49,334 bases of DNA from Paracoccaceae bacterium. GTDB lineage: Bacteria; Pseudomonadota; Alphaproteobacteria; Rhodobacterales; Rhodobacteraceae. Both the position numbers and the translations under genes were made by a program. This document shows, in pieces, positions 1 through 8,866 of this stretch; position 1 is the stretch's first letter; each line of letters begins with the position of its first letter. The notes under the pieces were generated by a model. It saw nothing but the letters and a program-made list of their open reading frames with translations, was not told the origin of the DNA and made no database searches. The stretch spans positions 1 to 49,334 of the forward strand of contig JAFIEF010000021.1 in assembly GCA_020832655.1 (NCBI GenBank), in the 5' to 3' direction.

Positions 1-2
1 TC

Positions 3-1478
3 ATGGCGCTGCGCCAGACCGACCTGAAACAGACGCTGGCCTATACCACGCTGATGGCGCTGGGAACGCTGACGCTGTTTCTGGCCGGCTCCACCGGCTA
101 TGCGATCACGGCGGCGATGACCTTTTTGCTGGTGCATTCGCTTTACAAGGCCGGGCTGTTCCTTGTCATCGGCATTGTCGATCACGGCACCGGCACGCGC
201 GATGCAAATGTTCTGGGCGGGCTGGCGCGGGCCATGCCGATTACCGCAGCGGCGGCGGGGCTGTCGGGGCTGGCAATGGCCGGTATTCCGCCCTTTCTTG
301 GCTTCATCGCCAAGGAAGTCGCCTATGCCGGGGCGCTGGAAATGGCATTTACCTTCTTCGTGGTGATCATGGCGTTCGCTGCCTTTGCGCTGATGTTCGC
401 AGTGGCGCTGATCGTGGCGTGGAAGCCGTTTTTCGGGCCGCAGGGCAAACTGCCACGCGCGCCGCATGAAGGGCCGTGGCCGATGCTGGCAGGGCCGGTG
501 ATTCTGGCGGTGCTTGGTTTGTTGTTCGGGCTGATGCCGGGGGTTGCGGCCTATTATCTGGTTGAACCCGCTGTCGCCGCCGTGATGGGCGCGCCTGATA
601 CGGGTGGGCGGGTGAAGCTCTGGGCCGGGTTCAACCTGCCGCTGCTGTTGTCGCTGCTGACATTCGCGGCGGGCTTCGCGCTCTATCACTTCCACCAGCG
701 CCTGCGCGAGAAGCTGGCGCAGATCGAGGCAAGCGGGCCTGATTTCGATGCAGGCTGGGATGTGCTGCTCGACAAGTTCATGATCGGGGCCAAGGCGCAG
801 ACGCGCTTTGTGCAGACCGGTGTGTTGCGCCACTATATGTTCGCCACCTTTGCTGTTTTCGCGGTATCGGTTCTGGCGGCGGTGATCTTCCGCCCGGTTG
901 GCGGGGCGGGGATGTCCTTTGCCGGGCTGGGGCTGATCGAATGGGGCATTGCGCTGCTGATCGCGATGGGGACAGTGCTGGTGGTGCTGACCTCGTCGCG
1001 GATTACCGCGCTGGTGGGGCTGGGCACTGTGGGGATCGGGGTTGCGCTGATCTTCATCACCTATTCCGCGCCCGATGTCGCCATCACCCAGATTCTGGTA
1101 GAGCTTCTGGTGGTTGTGCTGCTGGCGCTGGCATTGCTGAAAATGCCCAATCTGGACACAACCGGAAAGCAAACCCACCGGCCCTGGGATGCGGCGTTGG
1201 CGGTGCTGGTCGGCGGGGTCAGTGCCTGGGTTCTGCTGCGCGTCACTGATCTGCCCTTTGACCGCCGCCTGACAGATTTCTTCGAAGGCGCAAGCTGGAC
1301 CGAAGCCTTCGGGCGCAACATCGTCAATGTGATCCTGGTGGATTTCCGCACGCTTGATACCTTTGGCGAGATCGCCGTGGTGATCGTGGCAGCACTTGGG
1401 GCGTTCGCGCTGCTCAAGGGCGGAATGAAGGGCGGCACCAACTCCAACACTGACAGAAGCGGGGAGGGCAAGCCATGA
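3..1478 (+). CDS. mrpA: Mrp Na+/H+ antiporter subunit A, C-terminal part (5' end outside window)
   Basis: Largest subunit of the multi-subunit Mrp (Mnh/Pha) cation/proton antiporter in the inner membrane. The visible 491 codons are only the C-terminal half of a protein usually near 800-950 residues. The frame runs in from the window edge, so the first ATG here is an internal methionine. The first ~130 residues are the end of the NuoL-like proton-channel domain, with the stretch AGIPPFLGFIAKE. Around residues 305-385 there is a DUF4040/MnhB-like membrane module, followed by an MbhE-like C-terminal segment that ends in a basic tail. The stop overlaps the mrpB start (ATGA), and six further mrp genes follow in canonical order. 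Identification by family resemblance and context is secure. Confidence 0.95.
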   Translation: MALRQTDLKQTLAYTTLMALGTLTLFLAGSTGYAITAAMTFLLVHSLYKAGLFLVIGIVDHGTGTRDANVLGGLARAMPITAAAAGLSGLAMAGIPPFLGFIAKEVAYAGALEMAFTFFVVIMAFAAFALMFAVALIVAWKPFFGPQGKLPRAPHEGPWPMLAGPVILAVLGLLFGLMPGVAAYYLVEPAVAAVMGAPDTGGRVKLWAGFNLPLLLSLLTFAAGFALYHFHQRLREKLAQIEASGPDFDAGWDVLLDKFMIGAKAQTRFVQTGVLRHYMFATFAVFAVSVLAAVIFRPVGGAGMSFAGLGLIEWGIALLIAMGTVLVVLTSSRITALVGLGTVGIGVALIFITYSAPDVAITQILVELLVVVLLALALLKMPNLDTTGKQTHRPWDAALAVLVGGVSAWVLLRVTDLPFDRRLTDFFEGASWTEAFGRNIVNVILVDFRTLDTFGEIAVVIVAALGAFALLKGGMKGGTNSNTDRSGEGKP

Positions 1479-1897
1479 ATTCGATCATCTTCACAGCGGG
1501 TGCGCGCATTCTGGTGGCATTGCTGTTCGTGTTTTCGCTGTTCATGCTGCTGCGCGGGCACCATCTGCCCGGCGGCGGCTTCATCGGCGGGCTGATCGGG
1601 GCGGTGGCCTTCATCGTCTATTCGCTGGCCCGCGGGCCAGCCGAGGCCAAGGCCGCGCTGCGGCTCAGCCCCGAAGGTATTGGCATGGTCGGGCTGGGCA
1701 TTGCGCTGGCAGCGGGCATGGTGTCGATCTTCTTCGGCGCGCCGCTGTTCACCGGGCAGTGGTATTGGGTTGGCGGCGACAGCTACGAGACCGCGCTGTT
1801 TTCGATCAATTCGGTTCTGGTCTTCGATATCGGGGTCTATCTGGTTGTTCTGGGCGGGATCCTGTCGCTGGCCTTTGCCTTTGAAGAGGAGACCTGA
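1475..1897 (+). CDS. mrpB: Mrp Na+/H+ antiporter subunit B
   Basis: Small membrane subunit (140 residues) of the Mrp antiporter complex, MnhB family. It has four hydrophobic segments and the typical MnhB stretch RGHHLPGGGFIGGLIGA near residues 28-44. It starts at the ATG that overlaps the mrpA stop, which indicates translational coupling, and ends two bases before mrpC. A and B are separate genes here, unlike the fused PhaAB form of some rhizobia, so this is a seven-gene (group 1) Mrp operon. Confidence 0.95.
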   Translation: MNSIIFTAGARILVALLFVFSLFMLLRGHHLPGGGFIGGLIGAVAFIVYSLARGPAEAKAALRLSPEGIGMVGLGIALAAGMVSIFFGAPLFTGQWYWVGGDSYETALFSINSVLVFDIGVYLVVLGGILSLAFAFEEET

Positions 1898-1899
1898 GC

Positions 1900-2274
1900 A
1901 TGGAAAGCCTGACCGCACTCATCGTCGGCATTCTGGTTGCCGCTTCGGTCTATCTGATGCTGGCGCGCAATTTCGTGCGCTTCCTGTTTGGTCTGATCCT
2001 GTTGTCGAATGCCGCCAATCTGGTGATCTTTGCCTCTGGCCGGATGACACCGGGCGCGCCCGCGCTGGTGCCTTACGGGGCCGATGCGCCGCTGGGCGTG
2101 GTCGGCAATGCGCTGCCGCAGGCGCTGGTGCTGACCGCAATCGTCATCGGGTTTGGCCTGCTGGCCTTCACGCTGGCGCTGGCCTTTGAAGCCTATCGCC
2201 GCTTGCAGACGATGGACACAGACAAGATGCGGCTTGCCGAGCCGGAAGAGAGCGACGAGGATATCACGAAATGA
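1900..2274 (+). CDS. mrpC: Mrp Na+/H+ antiporter subunit C
   Basis: A 124-residue NuoK-like subunit with three transmembrane helices and a charged C-terminal tail (ending EPEESDEDITK). The segment RNFVRFLFGLILLSNAANL is typical of the MrpC/NuoK family. In the complex it forms part of the proton-conducting membrane arm next to MrpD. The start lies two bases after the mrpB stop, and the end overlaps the mrpD start by ATGA. The length is normal for the family. Confidence 0.95.
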   Translation: MESLTALIVGILVAASVYLMLARNFVRFLFGLILLSNAANLVIFASGRMTPGAPALVPYGADAPLGVVGNALPQALVLTAIVIGFGLLAFTLALAFEAYRRLQTMDTDKMRLAEPEESDEDITK

Positions 2275-3773
2275 CAAGCTGGCTTCTGGTCATGCCCATC
2301 GCCGTTCCCTTTGCGACGGCGGTGATTGCCTATCTGATCCGGCACAGTGTTGCCGGGCGCTATGTCTCTCTGGCCGGTTCGGTGCTGTCGCTGGTGGCCT
2401 CGATCGCACTGCTGATGGCGGTGCTGGATCAGGGTGTTGTTGCCGCGCAGATGTCGAATTGGGACGCGCCCTTCGGGATTACGCTGGTGGCCGATTATCT
2501 GGGCGTGGTGATGGTGGTGATCACCGCCATCACCGGGCTTGCCACTGCCATTTATGCGCTGGGCGAAATCCCCGAAAGGCTGGAAAAACTGGGGTATCAC
2601 GCGCTGTTCCAGACATTGATTGCCGGGGTGACAGGCGCGTTTCTGACCGGTGATTTGTTCAACCTTTATGTCTGGTTCGAAGTGATGCTGATTTCATCCT
2701 TCGGGCTGCTGGTATTGGGGGGCACGCGCGAACAGCTTGATGCGGGCATCAAATATGTCGCGCTGAATCTGGTCTCGACATTGGTGTTCCTAAGCGGGAT
2801 CGGCCTGCTTTACGGTGTGACCGGCACGCTGAACATGGCCGATCTGGCCGGCGCGGTGGCCGAGGTGGAAGATCAGGGGCTGATCACCGTGATCGCGATG
2901 ATGTTCATGGTGGGCTTTGGCGTGAAGGCCGGGGTGTTCCCGCTGTTCTTCTGGCTGCCTGCCTCCTATCACACGCCATCTTTCGCGGTCTCGGCGGTGT
3001 TTGCCGGGCTTTTGACCAAGGTCGGTGTCTATGCGCTGATGCGCATGTTCACGCTGGTCTTTGTGGGCGATGTGGGCTTCACCCATGAGATACTGATCTG
3101 GGTGTCGGCCGCGACCATGCTGGTGGGGGTTCTGGGGGCGGCTGCGCAAAGCGATTTTCGCAAGATCCTGTCCTTCCACATCATCAGCCAGATCGGTTAC
3201 ATGACGCTGGGGCTGGCGCTTTACACGCCGCTGGCGCTGATGGGGGGGGTGTTCTATCTGGTCCACCACATCATCGTGAAGGCCAATCTGTTCCTTGTCG
3301 CAGGTGTGGCGCGGTTGCAGGCGGGCCATACCGACCTTTATCGCATTGGCGGGCTTTACAAATCCTCGCCCTTCCTGGCGGCGCTGTTCATTGTGCCTGC
3401 CTTTTCGCTGGCAGGCTTTCCGCCCTTGTCGGGCTTCTGGGCGAAATATCTGATCGTCAAGGCCGCGATAGAACTGGACGCCTGGGTGATCGCCTTTGTG
3501 GCGCTGTTCGTGGGCTTGCTGACGATCTTTTCCATGACCAAGATCTGGGGCATGGCGTTCTGGAAGCCGCATCCTGACGGAATTGACCCGACACCCGACC
3601 GCGCGCCCGCGCGCATCCGTGTGCCGATGATGATCCCGATTGTCGGGCTGGCGGCGATGACGGTGGTGATCGGTTTCTTCCCCGAACCCTTCGTGCAGTT
3701 CGCCGAGATCGCCGCCATGCAGTTGCTTGACCCGAGCGACTATGTCACCACTGTTCTGGGGGCGCAAAGATGA
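2271..3773 (+). CDS. mrpD: Mrp Na+/H+ antiporter subunit D
   Basis: A 500-residue NuoN/NuoL-like proton-translocating subunit with about 14 membrane helices. The two charged residues known to be essential in Bacillus MrpD sit at the same numbers here. Glu137 lies in NLYVWFEVML and Lys219 in MVGFGVKAGVFPLFFW. The conserved SDFRKILSFHIISQIGYM segment of the antiporter-like family follows near residue 300. The ATG overlaps the mrpC stop, and the stop overlaps the mrpE start. Nothing is missing, so the antiporter should be functional as far as this subunit shows. Confidence 0.97.
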   Translation: MTSWLLVMPIAVPFATAVIAYLIRHSVAGRYVSLAGSVLSLVASIALLMAVLDQGVVAAQMSNWDAPFGITLVADYLGVVMVVITAITGLATAIYALGEIPERLEKLGYHALFQTLIAGVTGAFLTGDLFNLYVWFEVMLISSFGLLVLGGTREQLDAGIKYVALNLVSTLVFLSGIGLLYGVTGTLNMADLAGAVAEVEDQGLITVIAMMFMVGFGVKAGVFPLFFWLPASYHTPSFAVSAVFAGLLTKVGVYALMRMFTLVFVGDVGFTHEILIWVSAATMLVGVLGAAAQSDFRKILSFHIISQIGYMTLGLALYTPLALMGGVFYLVHHIIVKANLFLVAGVARLQAGHTDLYRIGGLYKSSPFLAALFIVPAFSLAGFPPLSGFWAKYLIVKAAIELDAWVIAFVALFVGLLTIFSMTKIWGMAFWKPHPDGIDPTPDRAPARIRVPMMIPIVGLAAMTVVIGFFPEPFVQFAEIAAMQLLDPSDYVTTVLGAQR

Positions 3774-4249
3774 ATGGTTTTGTGATCAACCTGCTGCTGG
3801 CCATCGCCTGGGCTGCGATGTCGGGCAGTTTCGGCCTGCCGACCCTGGCCACCGGCTTCGTGCTGGGCTTTCTGGGGTTGTGGCTGTCGGCACCCCTGAC
3901 CGGGATTGACCGGCTTTACTTCAAGCGCAGCTACCGGGCCGTGCGGCTGATGCTGTTCTTCTTCTGGGAATTGCTGTTGTCATCGGTGCGCGTGGCGTGG
4001 GATGTCATCCGCCTTCAGCCGCAAAACCGCCCCGCCATCATCGAGATGCCGCTTAGCGTGAAATCGGATTTTGAGATCCTGCTGGTCACCAACCTGATCT
4101 CGCTGACGCCGGGCACGCTGAGCGTCGATGTCACGCAGGACCGCAAGACGCTGCTGGTGCATGCGATGTTCGCCGATGACCCCGATGCGCTGGTGGCGGA
4201 TCTGAAAGGCGGGATGGAACGACTGGTTGCAGAGGTGTTCGAAAAATGA
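3770..4249 (+). CDS. mrpE: Mrp Na+/H+ antiporter subunit E
   Basis: A 159-residue MrpE/MnhE family protein. Two or three N-terminal membrane helices (residues ~1-75) are followed by a cytoplasmic domain. That domain contains the family stretch VTNLISLTPGTLSVDV near residues 107-122. It is coupled to both neighbours by ATGA overlaps. MrpE supports assembly and activity of the antiporter complex. Confidence 0.93.
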   Translation: MNGFVINLLLAIAWAAMSGSFGLPTLATGFVLGFLGLWLSAPLTGIDRLYFKRSYRAVRLMLFFFWELLLSSVRVAWDVIRLQPQNRPAIIEMPLSVKSDFEILLVTNLISLTPGTLSVDVTQDRKTLLVHAMFADDPDALVADLKGGMERLVAEVFEK

Positions 4250-4584
4250 CGGCAACGGATTTTCTGGAACTTTCGATGCAGCTGGGCATGGCGATGATCC
4301 TGCTGGGGCTGGTTGTTGCCTTCTATCGGCTTGCTGCGGGGCCAACCCTGGCGGATCGCGTGGTGGCGCTGGACATGATGACCATCACCATCATCGCCTT
4401 CTGCGCGCTCTCTGCGGTCATGATCGATGATCCGGCGTTGCTGGATGTGGCCATCGTGGTGGCGCTGGTGGGCTTTCTGGCAACTGTGGCACTGGCCCGC
4501 TATGCCGAGCGGCGCTTCCAGCGCGATGGCGAGCGTGGCACGGAAGAGGTGGAACCGCCGCAGAAAGGGGAAAGCGATGCTTGA
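4246..4584 (+). CDS. mrpF: Mrp Na+/H+ antiporter subunit F
   Basis: A 112-residue MrpF/PhaF family membrane protein with three helices. It contains the typical stretch GPTLADRVVALDMMT near residues 31-45 and a charged tail of about 25 residues. It starts at an ATG overlapping the mrpE stop. The stop lies eight bases inside mrpG, so F and G are translationally coupled. Confidence 0.93.
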   Translation: MTATDFLELSMQLGMAMILLGLVVAFYRLAAGPTLADRVVALDMMTITIIAFCALSAVMIDDPALLDVAIVVALVGFLATVALARYAERRFQRDGERGTEEVEPPQKGESDA

Positions 4585-4888
4585 GGTTGTGATCGGTCTG
4601 CTGATCCTTGGCGGCGGGGCGTTTGTGCTGATCGCGGCCATCGGGATTGTCCGCTTGCCTGATCTGCTGACGCGGATGCATGCCTCGACCAAGGCAGGCA
4701 CTTTGGGCAGCCTTCTGATTCTGGCCGCATTGGCGTTTCAGTTCAGTTCGGTAGAGGTGACATCGAAAGTTCTGGCGACAGTGTTCTTCCTGCTGCTGAC
4801 CGCACCGATTGCCGCGCATATGATCGGGCGCGCCTATGCGCGCACGAATGGCAAGGGCAAGCGCTCCGCCCGTCGCGCGGCGAAGTGA
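4577..4888 (+). CDS. mrpG: Mrp Na+/H+ antiporter subunit G
   Basis: A 103-residue MrpG/PhaG family subunit and last gene of the operon. The ATG at 4577 was chosen because it gives MLEVVIGLLILGGGAFVLIA, the normal MrpG N-terminus, and has GGGGAAAG upstream. An in-frame start at 4427 would only read mrpF in another frame. The family stretch GIVRLPDLLTRMHASTKAGT lies near residues 23-42. The end is basic (GKRSARRAAK). A 145-bp gap with a GCGC-rich inverted repeat separates it from the convergent gene downstream. Confidence 0.92.
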   Translation: MLEVVIGLLILGGGAFVLIAAIGIVRLPDLLTRMHASTKAGTLGSLLILAALAFQFSSVEVTSKVLATVFFLLLTAPIAAHMIGRAYARTNGKGKRSARRAAK

Positions 4889-4976
4889 TGATCCGGCGAG
4901 GCGCTGGCGGCGGGCTGCGGCGTTTGTCCCGCCGTCTTGCTGATCCGGTCGCAGCACTGCCCGTCTTGGAAATGAC

Positions 4977-5009
4977 ATCGCGCCCCAGAGGGATAATCCG
5001 GTGCGCGAT
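4977..5009. terminator. Inverted repeat between convergent genes
   Basis: ATCGCGC (4977-4983) is repeated in inverted form as GCGCGAT (5003-5009) around a 19-base loop. The repeat lies between the ends of mrpG and the acidic-protein gene. There is no T-run on either side, so a role in transcript ending is only suggested by its position. Confidence 0.3.
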
Positions 5010-5033
5010 GCTGTCTCGGGGTCGGGGACGTGC

Positions 5034-7340
5034 TCAGCCAGCGGCGTAGCGGCGGGCCTCGTCGGCATATTCCGAATTCTCTGACAGGCGGAAGGTGCCG
5101 CCATCGCCGCGTTCCAGCCGCGCTTCGCGCAGCACGGTGCCGAAGCCGCGCAGCATGTCCTCGCGGCTGACATCGCGGTTCTGGTTATAGGCCAGCACGT
5201 AGCGCACCAGCTCGGCGCGGGTGAATTCGGGCTTGCCCTCGATATGGGTCAGATAGGCGGCGGCGGCCTCGATCTGGTCATCAAGCAGCCATGCATCCAC
5301 ATCATTGGCGAATTTCGTGAATTCCGCAGCGCGCGTGGCGGCGTCAGGGGCAGCAGTTTCGGCGCTTTCCGATGCGAAAGAGGCAACCCGGCGCGGGCGC
5401 ACCTTGCCCTGGGGTGCTGTACTGTCCACCCGCTGTTCCGAAACCAGAACCAGCGGTGCGGCAGTGTCGGGGCGCGCGGCCTGCGGGCGACGACCGCTGC
5501 CGATGGCGACCGGGCGGCGCGGACGCACATGGCCAGTGGCTGGCGCGGCAGCATCCGGTTTGGTGGGGGTAGCTTGCGGTTTCGGGGCGGGCGCGGCCTG
5601 TTGCGGTTCTGCGTCAGGCGCGGGATGGTCAGCTTCGGGCGTCGCAGCCCGAGGCTTTTGCGGTTCCTCGGGCGTGGTTTCGGGCTTCGGCCGGGGCGCG
5701 CTGTCGGCACGCAGCCGCGCGGTGCTGGGTTTCAGCGGTTCGGGCATGTCCAGCCCTTCGCGATACTGCTCGATCTTGCGCGCCTCGGCGATGTCGCGGC
5801 GGCGCGGGCCGGTTGCCTCTTCTTCGGCGCGGGTGGCCGAAACCGCCAGATTCAGATGCTCGAAGGCTTCGCGCCGACGGCGGGTTTCGGCAGTATTCAT
5901 CTGGGTTGACGCAGTCTGCATCAGCCGCTCGGCAGTTTGTTCGGTGTTTTCATCCATCGCATCCGCGCGGGCCTTCATGAAATTCGGATGCTTGATGACC
6001 ACGGCGCGCTCGATCTCGGTCAATTCGTCGATCAAACCCCGTTCGGCGGATTCGGGCAGTCCGGTTTCCCCCAGAACGCTGCGGATCTGCGTGCGCAGTT
6101 GTTCCGTCTCGGACCGATCAAATTCCGAGGCCGCTTTCTGTTCCAGCGCCTCGTCCAGTTCAGCGTCGAAATCCTCGTCGAACACATCTTCGATCAGATT
6201 TTCGGCTGTATCGCTGCGCTGGTCCGGGGCAGGTGCCCGGTCTTCAGCGGCGACAAGCTTCAGCGGTTGGTCATCCTCTGCCTCGGCTTCATCAGCGGCG
6301 CGCTCATGCAGCGTGCCCTCATCGGCGTCACTGCTGTCATCTTCGTCTTCGTCCAGAAACTCGTCAAAGATGCTGGTTTCGTCAGTGGCCGCGTCGACGG
6401 GGGCTTCATCAGGCTGATCATCTTCATCGAACATGTTCGCCGCGTCAGAGGCGCTCGATACAGGGCGCGCGACCAGGGCAGCGGGCATGCTGTCATCGTC
6501 TTCCTGTGCTTGCGGACCGTCAGGCAGATCATCCAGCGCGGCCAGATCGGCATCGTCGAAATCATCCTTCCAATCCACGGGCATCACGGCGGCGTCGGGC
6601 ATGGTTGGGTCGTCGGCAGCCTGCAAGCTGTCATCGGGACGGCCTGCGGCGTCATCAAAGTCAGAGTCGCGGCTGACAGACTGTGCCGCTTCAGCATCGA
6701 GAAGCTGCGCGCGAATAGTGTCTTCGTCCTGCGTGTCGTCTGCCGGGCTGCTGTCTGCCTCTGGCGCGGCGGTCAGGGTGTCACCCATCTCGTGCGGTGT
6801 ATCTGCGGTGTTGTCATCGGCGCTGTCATCGGCACCCGGTTCCGGGGTTTGCGCGGCATCGGCGACAGCGGCGCGGATGCGCGCAAGCTTTTCGCTGATC
6901 CCTTGCGGCGCGACGGCGGCAGCAGCGGCCCCCCCGGCAGTGGCGGCGGCCAGCGCAGCACTTGCAGAGCCGGTCTTGCCCAGCACAGCCTGTTGCGGCG
7001 GCGTTTGCGTGTCCGTTGGCGCTGCGGATTGCGGGTCATGCTGCTTGTGGCTGGCCAGCGCGGCCTCGGCCTGTTCGGCCCCAAGCGGCTGCGGCCGCAG
7101 CACGATGCCGTGTTCCTGCACCCGCGCCTCTACCCGGCGCTGGATTTCCCGCTCGGCGATCCGGTGCAGCATTTCGGTATCCGGGGTCGGCGGCTCGGCC
7201 CCGAAATAGCGGTCATCGGCCGCAAGGTCGCGGAAATACTCGGCAATTGCCTTCATGGTGCCGAATGGTTCGTCGAACCCTTCCAGCGTGCAGGAAAAGG
7301 TGCCATAGGACACAGTCAGAATTCTGTTCGGGCCTACCAT
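5034..7340 (-). CDS. Large acidic protein of unknown function, Rhodobacteraceae type
   Basis: A 768-residue protein I cannot assign to a function. ATG at 7340 ([13 protein letters not shown]) is preferred over the GTG one codon upstream. There are folded-looking ends with a long low-complexity middle. Residues ~1-95 form a compact domain with [20 protein letters not shown] and [12 protein letters not shown]. Next come an Ala/Gln-rich linker and a very acidic Asp/Glu-rich region (~170-400). A charged, probably helical region (~404-540) contains [21 protein letters not shown] Pro/Ala/Lys-rich region (~545-670) leads to a C-terminal domain (~675-768) with [20 protein letters not shown]. There is no signal peptide or membrane segment, so it is probably cytoplasmic. 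From memory, similar N-termini occur in other Rhodobacteraceae as hypothetical proteins. It is divergent from thiN and convergent with mrpG, so there is no operon clue. Confidence 0.8.
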   Translation of the reverse strand: MVGPNRILTVSYGTFSCTLEGFDEPFGTMKAIAEYFRDLAADDRYFGAEPPTPDTEMLHRIAEREIQRRVEARVQEHGIVLRPQPLGAEQAEAALASHKQHDPQSAAPTDTQTPPQQAVLGKTGSASAALAAATAGGAAAAAVAPQGISEKLARIRAAVADAAQTPEPGADDSADDNTADTPHEMGDTLTAAPEADSSPADDTQDEDTIRAQLLDAEAAQSVSRDSDFDDAAGRPDDSLQAADDPTMPDAAVMPVDWKDDFDDADLAALDDLPDGPQAQEDDDSMPAALVARPVSSASDAANMFDEDDQPDEAPVDAATDETSIFDEFLDEDEDDSSDADEGTLHERAADEAEAEDDQPLKLVAAEDRAPAPDQRSDTAENLIEDVFDEDFDAELDEALEQKAASEFDRSETEQLRTQIRSVLGETGLPESAERGLIDELTEIERAVVIKHPNFMKARADAMDENTEQTAERLMQTASTQMNTAETRRRREAFEHLNLAVSATRAEEEATGPRRRDIAEARKIEQYREGLDMPEPLKPSTARLRADSAPRPKPETTPEEPQKPRAATPEADHPAPDAEPQQAAPAPKPQATPTKPDAAAPATGHVRPRRPVAIGSGRRPQAARPDTAAPLVLVSEQRVDSTAPQGKVRPRRVASFASESAETAAPDAATRAAEFTKFANDVDAWLLDDQIEAAAAYLTHIEGKPEFTRAELVRYVLAYNQNRDVSREDMLRGFGTVLREARLERGDGGTFRLSENSEYADEARRYAAG

Positions 7341-7475
7341 CACAGTGCTCGCTTTCTTACCTTTACGCCACCAAGATCGCGGATTACCTGTGCGATTGAA
7401 TGGTCAGACTGGGGTATTTTCATGATCTGATTATGGCCTTTGCTGCGGCATGGTGCCACATTCGTGAAGGGTAAC

Positions 7476-8153
7476 ATGATGGCAGCGCTTGTCCATTCAA
7501 AGCATGGTGTGACACTGGTTGGCGGCGGGCAGATATGTGCCGACCAGCTTGATCGGGCGCTGGCGCTGGCCCCCGATCTGGTCGCCGCCGATGGCGGGGC
7601 AAACTGGCTGCATGATCTGGGAAGGCCGCCCGATGCAATCATCGGCGATATTGACTCGCTGCGGCCGGAACTGCGCAAGGCGCAGGCAGGGCGCATCCAT
7701 CGCATCCCCGATCAGGACAGCACCGATTTTGACAAATGCCTGAACAGCATCCGCGCGCCGCATCTGCTGGCGCTGGGGTTCAGCGGGGCGCGGCTGGATC
7801 ACACGCTTGCGTCGATGTCGTCGCTGGCGCGGTTTGGCTCGGCGCGGGTGATTTTGCTTGGCGCAAGCGATATCTGCTTTCTGGCCCCGCCGCACCTGAC
7901 CCTGCCAATGCGCCCGGATGCGCGGCTGTCGCTGTTTCCGATGGCGCGGGTTTCGGGGCGCTCGCGCGGGCTGCGCTGGCCGATCAAGGGGCTGGATTTT
8001 GCCCCGGACGGGATCATCGGCACGTCAAACCGCGCCACCGGGGGAGTGGTCGAACTGGAATTCGACGCGCGGGGCATGCTGGTACTGTTGGCTGCGGACA
8101 GCTTGCAAGATGTGCTGCGCGCCGTGACCACAGCCCCGGACTGGCCTGCATAG
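7476..8153 (+). CDS. thiN: Thiamine pyrophosphokinase (thiamine diphosphokinase)
   Basis: Transfers pyrophosphate from ATP to thiamine to make the cofactor thiamine diphosphate in the cytoplasm. The 225-residue protein shows the family motifs AADGGAN (38-44), PDAIIGDIDS (52-61) and DQDSTDFDKCL (79-89), which carry the metal- and ATP-binding acidic residues. The C-terminal beta domain has LRWPIKGLDF and GTSNRATGG. ATG at 7476 was chosen because GAAGGG lies about six bases upstream; a second ATG follows directly at 7479. It stands alone, with a 135-bp divergent promoter region shared with the acidic-protein gene. Confidence 0.9.
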   Translation: MMAALVHSKHGVTLVGGGQICADQLDRALALAPDLVAADGGANWLHDLGRPPDAIIGDIDSLRPELRKAQAGRIHRIPDQDSTDFDKCLNSIRAPHLLALGFSGARLDHTLASMSSLARFGSARVILLGASDICFLAPPHLTLPMRPDARLSLFPMARVSGRSRGLRWPIKGLDFAPDGIIGTSNRATGGVVELEFDARGMLVLLAADSLQDVLRAVTTAPDWPA

Positions 8154-8183
8154 CGCGTTGACGCCGGTTGCAGGGGGCGGTGG

Positions 8184-8744
8184 TCAGGCGTCTTTGCCCA
8201 GTTCTTTCGCATGCAGCCAGGCCGCGTGCTGCGGGGCTTTCTTGGTGCGCGACCATTCTTCCAGCATGTCCCATTTCACGGCATCCAGACGCGCCAGAAG
8301 CGCCTGCTCTTCGGGGTCGGGGCAGGCCAGTTCGACGCGGTGGCCATTCGGGTCGAAGAAATAGATCGAGTGAAAGATTGAATGGTCGGTCACGCCCAGC
8401 ACCTCGACCCCATTGGCTTCCAGATGTTCCTTGAAGGCCAGAAGCGTGGCGCGGTCCTTCACCTTGAAGGCGATATGCTGCACCCATTTCGGCGTGTTCG
8501 GATCGCGGCCCATTTCGGGCTTGGTGGGCAATTCGAAAAACGCCAGAACATTGCCGTTCCCGGCATCAAGGAACAGATGCATATAGGGGTCGGGTTCATG
8601 GGTCGAGGGCACATGATCCTCGGCGATCGCCAGCACGAAATCCATGTTCAGCATCCTGGTGTAGAATTCGACCGTTTCCTTGGCATCCTTGCAGCGATAT
8701 GCAACATGATGGATCTGGTCGATTTTCAGGGCTGGCGTGGTCAT
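8184..8744 (-). CDS. VOC-family (glyoxalase/extradiol dioxygenase-like) protein
   Basis: A 186-residue vicinal-oxygen-chelate protein with the paired beta-alpha-beta-beta-beta modules. The likely metal ligands are His12 or His13 (QIHHVAYRCKD), the histidine in WVQHIAFKVKD, and the glutamate in GHRVELACPDP. The fold is shared by glyoxalase I, ring-cleaving dioxygenases and fosfomycin-type resistance enzymes, and the substrate cannot be read from the sequence. ATG at 8744 has AAGAGG about eight bases upstream. It is divergently transcribed from a MarR-type gene, with a palindrome between them. By the usual logic of such pairs, that regulator probably represses it in response to an aromatic or reactive compound. 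Confidence 0.82.
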   Translation of the reverse strand: MTTPALKIDQIHHVAYRCKDAKETVEFYTRMLNMDFVLAIAEDHVPSTHEPDPYMHLFLDAGNGNVLAFFELPTKPEMGRDPNTPKWVQHIAFKVKDRATLLAFKEHLEANGVEVLGVTDHSIFHSIYFFDPNGHRVELACPDPEEQALLARLDAVKWDMLEEWSRTKKAPQHAAWLHAKELGKDA

Positions 8745-8805
8745 TTCTGGCCTCTTGATGCAAGCAATGGATGGCACGGCCTAGCATGATTGCGGCTGTT
8801 GAGCC

Positions 8806-8837
8806 TTGACACAGATCAATTTGTTGCAATTGTAACA
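8806..8837 (+). promoter_or_regulatory. Promoter with overlapping palindromic operator (MarR candidate)
   Basis: TTGACA at 8806-8811 is a perfect -35 element. About 17-18 bases downstream, a weak -10 (TTGTAA, 8830-8835) falls inside a 16-bp near-perfect palindrome, TGTTGCAATTGTAACA (8822-8837; 14 of 16 positions symmetric). The site lies between the divergent VOC and MarR genes and would block the MarR promoter when bound. Size and symmetry fit known MarR operators. The binding assignment is inference. Confidence 0.6.
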
Positions 8838-8866
8838 GTTGCGGTCGAAATCGATAAGGGGCGCAG

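Noticed and set aside
5937-7430. Long open frame (497 codons) opposite the acidic-protein gene
   Set aside because: I considered it because the sense protein is of unknown function. The sense strand has a coherent N-terminus and a more natural amino-acid pattern; the antisense frame is Gly/Arg/Val-rich and lacks a ribosome site.
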